From Cladopsammia gracilis (lineage: Eukaryota; Cnidaria; Anthozoa; Scleractinia; Dendrophylliidae), in the NCBI GenBank assembly GCA_022457155.1, contig JAJGOT010000135.1, positions 1,015,001-1,079,000 on the forward strand: DNA of 64,000 nucleotides, written 5' to 3'. Positions 43,260 to 53,400 of the stretch are shown here, one piece after another. Every line of letters begins with the position of its first letter. Position 1 is the stretch's first letter. The notes beneath the pieces are model-generated. The model made no database searches and was not told where the DNA came from. It was given only the letters and a program-made list of their open reading frames with translations. The position numbers were made by a program, and so were the translations under genes.

Positions 43260-43809
43260 AGGGCGTTTTCACTGACGTCATATCAAAATTCAGAAGCCGT
43301 TTTCGATTCCAAAATGTTTATGAAATTGTAGAGAGTGTAAAACTACACATCTGGGCCAAATTGTGAAGCGCAAGAGCATTCAGTTCAAGAGTTATAGGCG
43401 AACGAGTGTTAGACATTTTTAGTAAGAAATGTATGGAGCGGCCATCTTGGTGTACCACTTTGGTACACCAACATGGCGGCCAAAATTCAAAGCCTTAATT
43501 ACACCAAAAATCTCATCACAAAATATTGTATTCACTATAAGTGTCATTAAATCGGCTCATAAGCATCTATAATTCAAAAATAACTTTCAACTGGTTCAAT
43601 TTTGTTGATTTTCACGGCTTATTTGAAATAGCGTGACGGATTGCGTGACACATTTAAAACCTTTATAAATCGGAAGCAAAACATCGTTAAAACCTGAAAC
43701 TTTTTGTGAAAGATAATAACACTGGTATCCATATACCATGTTAGAAACAGCTTTGTAGGATGTATACTTTAGATTTTTGAATTTTTATGAAGTCATGTGA
43801 AAACGCTCT
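43260..43809. mobile_element. Non-autonomous ISL2EU-like element, 550 bp
   Basis: Ends AGGGCGTTTTCAC and GTGAAAACGCTCT with AT on both sides (43258-43259 and 43810-43811). Same terminal core GCGTTTTCAC and ACGTCA subterminal box as the autonomous element at 50666. No open frame. Confidence 0.72.
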
Positions 43810-44205
43810 ATACCTTTCTGGATTGTCGCGTGCACTTTTACGCTTTTTTCTGACAACCTTTCTCGAAACATCTGTATACGCCGAGAAGGCTTTGCTATCT
43901 GAAATGAATATCCTTCAATGCATCTATTCCCTTCTCGGATCATTTCCATATTTCACTTCAATTCATCCAAAACGCAACACTTTTTGGATGGTAGCTGATT
44001 AGCAGTGTAGAATAATTTAGTTATAGCAGGCTTTCCGGTAATTATTATAGGCATAAATATTTAAAGCTAAATGGTAGAATAAAATCGGCAAAATTGAAGC
44101 GAAGAATTATAAAAATCGCACGCTTTCACGGTTATGCAGATTATCCATGTATAACTGTATAAGAAATCGTGTTGCTTTCCTTCGTGTTTGCTGTTGTTCG
44201 ATATA

Positions 44206-44782
44206 CAGTCGAACCCCGCTAGTCCCAGGGGAAATGAAAAAAAGTTCGAAATAGCGGGGTTTCGAAATAACCGGGGTAGCGTAAAATTCGTAAACAATGA
44301 ATCATTTTTAATGAAATACAGTATGCAAAGAGACATTATTTAAATAATGATGATTATTCATATGTCAGATAAATCAGCAGATGCCGTTGCTACGAAAACT
44401 CTTTGAATGTTCTGTTGTTTTGTTATTGAATACCTTATGTCTGATCCACAACAGCTGGAATTTCTTAGCGGTAATGGCACACTGCACGTAAATCGAGCAT
44501 TGTCAAGTCACCAACTACGTAATATGAGTTCAAATAAAAGGCAATAAGTTTCCAGTTGTGATCTGATGTATTCTGTTCTTGACAAGTTCGAAATAATGGG
44601 GTTGATTTTAGGCCAAGGGAAAGAAGGATCAGTTCGACATAGCGGGGAGTTCGAAGTAGCCAGTTCGAAATAGATGATAGTAAATGACTGAAAACATAAG
44701 GGTAAATCCAAGGGAATTCGACCTGATTTCGAAATAACTGGGAATTCGAATTAACCGAGTTCGAAATAGCAGGGTCCGACTG
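44206..44782. mobile_element. 577-bp TA-flanked MITE, CAGTCGAACC ends
   Basis: CAGTCGAACCCCGCTA mirrored by TAGCAGGGTCCGACTG, with TA on each side. GTTCGAAATAGCGGGG-like units recur inside. Confidence 0.78.
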
Positions 44783-46402
44783 TATTTCTTGAAATGGTAC
44801 AAACTGATCGAGAACGAGTAGTCTTTTCTTAAGACTACATAAAACTTTTTAAGCTTCTACAGACTTCACGGTTAGACGGTATAGCGCAAACTGATGCTAG
44901 AATCGGTCCAGGTATGGTTTCGCTTGATCCCCTTGTGCTAAAATATAAACACTGATGCCTCACTCTATAGTCCCTTAGTCTCGAATACTTTAGCATAGGT
45001 TACCTTTGTAGCTGTCTTTAAGACTTCAGTCCGAGCTGTTAGTAAGCTGCACCCAATTAAGTTGTTTACCACTCGAACATGAATGTAGTAATCGAGTAGG
45101 GTTTTCTGAACCTCTGTTTTCCTTGGTCCATTTCTGTTTGAGTACTTCAGTCTATTGCATCATGTTTACCTCGGAAAGTTTGCATTTATTGTATTTTAAC
45201 AATGCAATTGGGTTAACCAATAACGTGCCTTTTTCCAGAGCTATGAGTGGGCATAAACATTCCGATTTAAATAATACTAGCGGTAATCACCGATCATGGA
45301 GACGCGTTCGAAGGAATTTCCGGCGGAAATGAGCCCCTGAAAAAAAAAACAATAGGGGCGGCCATTTGGAAGACCGTCTACAAAAAAATCTCAAATTTGT
45401 CTTCAACACGAAATTAGGATTGCGTTCTTCGAACGCGACAATATGATAAATAATAGATCGGACAAGTATAAATTGGATTTACCCTTGGGACGTCGTCAGT
45501 AACAAACTGTCAATCAATATTGGTTGGTTGGTTTCCTGGATTCACCGATTTGCTAAGAAATTTTCGTTGCGGGTCAAAGTGTTTGGGAGAAATAAAATCT
45601 TGCATGCTTCCAGACAACGGGGCACCAAGTTAAATACAATATGTGATTATCTTTCATCATACAGATAGTTGCGTAGAATGGATTTTGTTCCACAGTATTT
45701 CATAGCTTTTCCAACATATCCCAAGATAAGATCGTGTACACAGCACAAGACCGATTATTAAAGTTTCAATCACAGCGTCACACAAACTGAATCCATGGAA
45801 TACATAACATCGAAATAAGTTTGTTAACTGAACTGAATACTTAAATAAATCCTTAAATTCTTTTATTGAGATCAATGACATTTCTATACCATACTTTTAT
45901 CCAAGCACTGACTGTACTGAAAAGTGAGTTGTTGAAAAAACCACAGCATTTACACTTGCGCGTGCGCTTGCGTCGCGCCAGTTTGGCCAGTTGCTCATGC
46001 TCACGCTTCAGTAAGCTTGCGTTGCGTGTATCAAGCTTTAATTGCGAAATACGAGGTGACGGGTATTTTACTAAATGATTCAGTATTGGTTGCTTATGAC
46101 AACTACTGAGCAAGCCAAAACCGAGAAAAAAGTGATTTCACTTTCACAAAAATGTGAATATTGAAATTAACACAACGGTAACAATTGTTTTTTTTTTTAT
46201 AACGCTGAAAATCAGATGGCGTCTGCTCAGGATGTAAACTGAAGCTGTGATCTTGTGAAAAATGGGATGATAATCCAGGGAAATATTGGAGGAAGTTAAT
46301 TTCCATTCATCCTCACTCCCGCCTCACTCCTCTTGGAAAATCCTTGTGTTCGGTGCGTCCTTCTTCAAGGTTGCATTTCGTATCAGTCGTACGTACGCCT
46401 TT

Positions 46403-46512
46403 TTAACCCGTGAACATACGCGCATGCGCAATGAACGGGTTATCGGTAACGGCGACAGATATGCAAATGAGTCACTCACTCGCTCACTCCTTCCATCAGC
46501 TGTAAACTTAGC
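46403..46512. repeat. AACCCGTGAA repeat family, copy 1
   Basis: AACCCGTGAA, AACGGGTTATCGGTAACGG, CTCACTC units and CTTCCATCAGCTGTAAACTT in the same order as at 57153-57262. Confidence 0.7.
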
Positions 46513-46741
46513 GACGTAATGCTTTGTTACGAATGCGTTTTGTAACAAGAACAGCGTGAATCCAGCGATAACAATAACTAAATTGGTGTAAACGAATATA
46601 AACAACAATAAGCTTAAACATGTTTCTCATTTGGAGTTTTCAATGCAACGTTAAATCGATTTAAAAGGAATTTTCAACTGAGACACGGGTTTTGATGGTT
46701 ATCTATCTTCAAGTAATAAAATTTATCCCATTTTAAGTCAG

Positions 46742-46812
46742 TGGTCCCGGTGGTCGAGTGGTGTAAAGCGCAGACTTACAGGTCAAAGGCCCAGGTTCGA
46801 ATCTCGCTCGGC
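46742..46812 (+). repeat. tRNA-like sequence, probable SINE head
   Basis: A-box-like TGGTCGAGTGGTGTAAAGCG and B-box AGGTTCGAATC with a T-run directly after. The acceptor stem pairs poorly, so I do not call a functional tRNA. Confidence 0.5.
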
Positions 46813-47039
46813 CCTTTTTTTTTTGTCTTTATTTTTTTTGGTCTTTCTTCTTCGGACTGAACATAATGAAAGTCATGTACTGTATTTTTATTTTTTTGCG
46901 TTTGTCAAAAATCCTTACGTTTAATTTAAAAAAAAATATATATATTGAACCGTGACAGAGTGAAAACATGGTAACATAGCCCTAGAAAAGACCGTTATAA
47001 ATGAGACTGCTCCACAAAATAGAATGTCAAGGATTTAGT

Positions 47040-47045
47040 TTTATT
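47040..47045 (-). promoter_or_regulatory. Possible DLST polyadenylation signal
   Basis: AATAAA on the minus strand about 235 bp after the DLST stop codon. Placed only by motif and position. Confidence 0.35.
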
Positions 47046-47279
47046 ATTGGACGCGGAACAATACCCGAATGGTTTCAAAATACAACTGAAAGCACCAGCC
47101 ATGACAATCATCTGCAAATTGTTAAAAATAAATCATATTCCAAAACCATTTTGTTCCGCTGTGTTAAAGAACCAACGCTAAAATGATGTTCAACTGTAAT
47201 TTTTTTCCGCAAAGGTTTTCAAGACACTAAAATTGAAAAGTGAATGGACTAGAATTTCACGCGGTCATCCTGCACTGCG

Positions 47280-47414
47280 TTACAAGTCTAAGAGTAAAGT
47301 GTGCGGATCTTCTACCGAAGCCTTGATTTTTCTAAGGAAGGTTACAGCTTCTCTGCCGTCTATTAAACGATGGTCGTAGGTAAGGGCAAGGTACATCATC
47401 GGGCGAATCTCCAC
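47280..47414 (-). CDS. DLST: DLST last exon (catalytic His, stop)
   Basis: Starts after a TTCAG acceptor with VEIRPMMY, contains [16 protein letters not shown], where His and Asp of DHRLIDG are the acyltransferase catalytic residues, and ends LLLDL at TAA 47282-47280. 45 codons including stop, phase 0. Confidence 0.95.
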   Translation of the reverse strand: MEIRPMMYLALTYDHRLIDGREAVTFLRKIKASVEDPHTLLLDL

Positions 47415-50400
47415 CTGAAGGTGAAACCAATAGATATGGCCATCAGCTGTGAGTGCTACACAGGTTAAGTACCGTATTTCCCAGCCGAGTAGAGCAGTTT
47501 TCAATTGAGTGTCGAAAGTAATGACACAATTGCTTTGGTTTTGCATTGCTACGCTTTGTGATTGGCTAGAAAATCTCGCGCCACTTTCTCGACCAATCAG
47601 AAGTAAAACCGAAACCAATCGTGACCTGCTCGCACGCGTTTTCCCGCGCTTGGCGCCGCCGACATGTAATTGCTTCGAGCTCTGATTGATTCATTGGATT
47701 GTTTACGACTGAGTAATTACTTTGGTTTTGAAAATTGAAAACTGCTCTGATGGTCAGTGGCAATGATGAATTATTTCACTCCAAATGGGGGCGATTAATC
47801 GAGGGGGGGGGGGGGGGGGGGAGGGATTATTTCAAGTAATGCTCGCTGGAAGTGCGAAAATGATGCTTTTTAACTCATTTATTCCCGTCAACGATTACAA
47901 TTTTCGCGCGCAAATTGCTGGGAGGTGAATAGCACTTGCTATTCCGAGTTTCAGTAGCCAATCAGAGCGTGCCAACAATGCTATCCACTGTTTCAGTATA
48001 TACTAAAAACTGCTACCCCTAACGTGAACTGAAAGCTAACCAGTTACTCCGTTATATAAGTCTCAAAAAGGTGTCCGTCGTTCTTCTGGACGGTATGATT
48101 TGGGCTTGACCCTTTACAAGCTCGTCCCCCTCAGCCTCCTCCGCGTTAAAAATGGCGGGAGAAGAAACCCCTGGGAAAGGCTGCTAAATTACTCTAAAAA
48201 TCCAGATACCACGCAGCTCTTTACAACCTCTAATTTCATTGGACCTGTATATCATGCAGCTCTATTGTTTTTAGGTCTAGGGTCTATTGTTAGCCACTGT
48301 TGTGTTGTTTGTTCTATTGTTTTCTCAGCAAATCAGAGAAGACATTGTAAGAGCTGCGTACTGCCCCTAAAAATCCGGGAGTATTTTGTCTGTTTTGTCG
48401 CGTAAAACATGATGAAAGTATCTTCATTTCGTTTGAAAAACGATTTCAGATTGCCAGAGAACAAACACGGCTGCCTATCACTGGAAATAACTTTCGAAAA
48501 CGCCGTTTCACCGTGTGTCACGTGACAATATACTCCACGATTACTTGAGTATATTTTGTCATCCTTGTCCAGGGGTTCACACACTCGCCCCGCCATTTTA
48601 AAAGGCGAGAAGGAACTGGGGACGAGGTTTCAAGCTTCATTCACTGGTTTTCAGCCTGCGTGGCAGGCGTAAACCGGGAGGGGATAGGGCGGGGCGCGAA
48701 ATAGGAGAGGAGAGAAGGAAGGAACGCCTGGTATAAGAACCGGCAAATTCGCATTTTGCCCAAAGATTTCCTGATAATGATATTATGTCAACTGTCAATT
48801 CGCCACTTTAGAAACGAGAAAACTGGGCCGAGTGAACTTTCGCAACGACCTCTGGGACTGTACTTGGGGACAGAGACAAAAAAAGTGTCCCCTGTAACGA
48901 TCCCAGAAGCCGTTGCGAAAGTTCACTCGGCCCAGTTTCATTCTCGTTTCTAAAGTGGCGAATAAGTTGACCAATTAGAACTGGCGCGCGCTTTTACGCA
49001 TGCTGACTTTACATGGAAATTTACTGTGTTTACGGCCCAGCGCGAATTAGCCAATCGCAGAAATGAACAAAAGTTGGTCTTTATTGCAGGCGTCCTTTCC
49101 CTCGGGTAGTCCAGCACTTGTCCAAACGATGTCTGTGATTCGCTAAGAAAACAATAGATTTGTCCCGCTGGGATAGGGATTAGGGATAGGGGCATTGATC
49201 AAGTGATAATTATATCAATTGTATCGTTCGCCAATCACAGACATCGTTTGGACAGCTACGGGGTCGCCCTTTCCCTCTCTTCCAAGTTTCCCCCTCCCCA
49301 AAGCCTACTACGCAGGCAACAGTTCTGCTGACTCACCTTTCCTTTAACAGCTACTGGTCTGTCTATGATGGCGTGCATTCCCAGGATACTGGACTGGGGT
49401 GGGTTAATAATGGGCGTGCCCATCATGGAGCCGAACACGCCGCCATTGGAAATGGTGAACGTTCCTCCGTCCATGTCTTCGATCGCAAGTTCGTTTGTCC
49501 GCGCCTGAGAAGCAACAAACACAGTTATGATCACGTGACGTTAAGGCAGCCTGCGTATAGCTGGTGGGATTATTTTGGTTCGCGCGAAGATGAAGTTTTA
49601 GAGGCGGAGCACTAACCTTTCCACTCCCAGAGTCAATTATTCAGACATGTTGTGTAGTTTTAACTGTTGAGTCTGTGGACAAAATTTTATGGTGTTACCA
49701 TTCAAATGAAACCTCTTCAGCAGTACTTTTGTATGGTACCATGTGTTTTTTAATATTTTACAAAATGAAATTTGAGATTTTTCTTGAATTTGAATTTTTA
49801 GGAGTTATTAAAAGGGCTAACAAGCCTCGAAACCGCCAGGGAAGATCTCTACTAGCATCCTTCCGACTTTTATGCGTACGTTGGACGTCCACCTGCATCC
49901 AACTTTTGAAACTGGTATAAATATTTACGCCTGAGTTAATGTCCGACGTTAGAGCTTACTCTCGGGCGTAAAAAAAAAGAAATGCAACCGGCCCCTGGTC
50001 GCTTACTACTGGAAGAGCTCTCGCAAGCAAGCGACCAGAAGAGAAACTTTAAGGCGGACCTTCTTCCTCAGCTGTTTCCGCCAACCTTAAATCTTCAAAG
50101 AGTGCCAACATCTCAATTTCTTTCTTTGCTAAACTAAAATACATAAGAAAACGAAAGGAAAGAAAGGTTTCATACAAATTGCCACCCTCATGTAGTAACT
50201 ACAGTCAAACCGAAGGGACCACGAAAACTGTCCGTATTATTGGGGTAATACAGGAAAAATGAAGTAAATTACCGCATCTTGCACAACTTACACAACAACA
50301 ACAACAACAACAAAAAACAAACAATTAGACAAACGTATGTAACTTTCTTTCAACCAAACGGATACTAATACATGGAAAGCTGACTGACTTGCCGCATTTT

Positions 50401-53400
50401 ACAACGTTTTCATCGCTGCGAATTAGCTAAATTGTCCGCATTAACGAGCCGTTAACTTTGTCTGAGGTTGTTTCAGTCGGGACGCCAAAAACTGTCCGTT
50501 GTCCGTAACGGGTGTCCGTATAAAGCAGGCAAATTTTAGACAAAATGTATGGGCTTTTTGCAGGCACCGAGAAAACTGCCCGTGATAACGAGGTGTCCGT
50601 ACAGCAGGGCTCGACTGTACATGATTTCTCCTTTGGTCAGTTCCTCCGTTAGAGCAGTTTTCAATAGATCGTTTTCACTCACGTGACCAAAACCTTGACT
50701 ACTGTTGCTACGCCGCCATATTGGTGGACCAAAAATGTAAACAAAGCCCCCGCGTCCTTTGTATGTGAGTCATTCGAAGATGGTTTTTTGCATAATCGTT
50801 GGCTGTGGGAATAAAACTGGACGAAATGGAAGATTGTATTTTGCAAGAGTACCAGTGATCGTTACTAATCAAGGGGAAGAAGCCAGAAAATTATCAGAAG
50901 AGAGGCGATCGCGGTGGATTTCGGCGATTAGCAGGGACGACCTCACGGATAAAATTTTGGAACACGATCGAGTGTGTGAAAAGCATTTTGTTTCTGGAAG
51001 GGCCGCCAAAAGTTGGGATAAATACAACGTTGATTGGGTTCCAACTTTGCATTTGGGGCACAACAGGACGGTTGCGAGTACAGATCGAGAAGGAGCGGCG
51101 AAAAGAAGCGAGAGGGCAAGGGAACGCGAACTGAAAAGAAAGCCTGCTTTTGCTGAAAGACAAAAGGAAATCGAGGCAGAGAAGGAAGCGAAGAGGCAAA
51201 AACTTACAGAACCAGGGGAGCAAATTTTAGAGATAGACTTTACACCGAACGAGCAAGACAGCGTGGAAGAAGCATCCACCGAGAAGGGGACACAAACCGA
51301 TGAAGTAGAACTGGCAGAGACTGGCACACAATCTGAAGAGTTTGACTACCTTCTTGGCCAACACGCTGCCCACTGTGGGCTTGTCAAGCCCCCGTTCGAT
51401 CGATGCGAATTTGAGAATGACACCGAGAAAGTAAAGTTTTATACTGGACTACCCTCATTTCACATTTTAAACACCGTTTTCCTTCAAGTTTCTCCACACG
51501 TAGCCCGCAAATCTCAGAATTTGACCACATTTCAGGAGTTTATTTTGACCGTGATGAAACTGAAACTCGACATGCCCTTCAAAGATTTATCGTACCGTTT
51601 CAACGTCTCAGTACCCACAGTGTCAAGAATATTTACAGCATGGATGGTTGCTTTGGATGTCAGATTGTCGCCATTAATTCACTGGCCTGAGCGTGAGGAC
51701 TTGTGGCGAACAATGCCGCAGTGTTTTCAGTTTTCATTTGGCAAAAAAGCTACGGTCATTATCGATTGTTTTGAAGTGTTTATTTGTAGACCATCCAATC
51801 TTCTTGCCAGAGCCCAAACATTTTCTTCTTACAAGCACCACAACACAGTCAAAGTTTTAATCGGGATCACTCCACAGGGTACTATTTCTTTTGTTTCAAA
51901 AGCTTGGGGAGGAAGAACGTCTGACAAATTTCTGACTGAAAATTGTGGAATATTAAATAAACTGTTGCCTGGTGATCTGGTTTTGGCAGACCGTGGTTTC
52001 ACGATCCAGGAAAGTGTAATGTTCCAGCAAGCCGAACTAGCTATCCCTGCCTTCACGAGAGGAAAAGATCAGCTTGATCCTGTTGATGTTGAGAAAACAA
52101 GGGGCATTGCTAATGTACGCATCCATGTTGAGAGAGTGATTGGACTACTTCGCAGGAAATTTACCATACTATCAGGAATTCTACCAATTGACTTTTTAAT
52201 GTGCAAGCCTGATGGCTCACAAGACGAATCAATACCAATGATTGACAGAATTATTAATGTATGTGCTGCACTCATCAATTTATGTCCAGGTATGTACCTC
52301 TCGACTGAACTTTTCAATTAAGGAGAAATAACATTTTAATCACCATCACAGCTTAAAGTTTTTAACAGAATATTATTCATTAATTTTCATACAGCTACAT
52401 TAAAAGGGTTTTCAGAAACATTATTTTGTACTAGATGATATAAAAATAGGACATTACAGTGTGTCACACTTACCGTGAGTACCCAACAAACTTTTCCTCC
52501 TTGCAAAGTTGAGCACAAAGGAATGTAATTTTGTCGCTTTGTGTCTATCACAGGAGTGTAAAGTTAGTTACAAAATAGGAAGATTTTATTCCTTTTATTG
52601 TTTCACACATATCCGCAGTTATGATTATAATAATAATATTATAGAAATTAGCTGGTGATATTGTGCAAACATAGATAATAGTTTATTGGGTGCTCACAGT
52701 AAGGCATGTCACACTAGTTTTTTGTTATTCGAGTGCTAAAGGAAAATTAATATAACTTTGCAAGAAGTAAAATGAATCATAGTAAAATGTAGTAAAATGA
52801 TCATCTCATGGATTCTCTTGTCATTTCAACAACTTCTCTCCACCACTGCTATTAAAAATGTATGTGGACCAGAAAGGAGAATTTGTATCTTGATAAATAA
52901 GGATCAAGGCTTAAGCCTACATTGAATAATTTGATCAAAATCATGGTGATCACCCCCTGTATTCTCACAACTTACACACATAACTCACATTCTACTTATG
53001 TAATTTCAACATTGATATAAGATGTCACATGGTGATCAGCTTAAAGGGTTTTTCTTTTTGTTTCAACCTTTCTAAAACATGTGATTAAGAAATAATTCAA
53101 GTGGTAGGAAAAAGGTGTATGGAACCAGTTTTTAGGCACCTGATCAAATGTGGTCGCATTCTGGCCACATCAAAATTCACATTACATGGGTTTTGTCCAT
53201 AAGCAAGACAAGTGGCAAATGCAATTGCAAACACACCACAGTCGCTTCCATTTGTTTGCTGCTGTACTGGTATGCTAGTAATGTTCTTTAAGTTTGGACC
53301 AAGCAAATTCTCGGCAAGTTCCTTTAACTCTTGAGATAAGACCGGTGTCATTAGACTGTTCAGTAACTTAACATCACCAGGAGGACAACCAATTGAGGTC

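Larger units (their letters stand above)
43038..43877. mobile_element. Outer inverted-repeat element, arms about 62 bp
   Basis: TTTCGAGAAAGGTTGTC, then GTGCACGCGACAATCC at 43049-43096, is mirrored at 43817-43870. It encloses the telomere-like tract and the ISL2EU-like MITE. Confidence 0.65.
44783..47279. other. Region downstream of DLST, no gene recognised
   Basis: Holds one AACCCGTGAA/CTCACTC repeat copy (46403-46510) and a tRNA-like piece (46742-46810). Otherwise AT-rich; no exon-like reading. Confidence 0.5.
47415..49336. other. DLST last intron
   Basis: Contains the MITE 47492-47747, a G-run at 47802-47822 and the hairpin MITE 48787-48971. At 49108-49255 an inverted pair (GTCCAAACGATGTCTGTGATT) flanks a short spacer. 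Confidence 0.6.

Noticed and set aside
45853..46113. Open frames around 45.8-46.6 kb on both strands
   Set aside because: Short, overlapping, unlike any family I know, and without splice context.
46742..46812. tRNA gene with pol III terminator
   Set aside because: Promoter boxes and a T-run are present, but the acceptor stem does not pair well.
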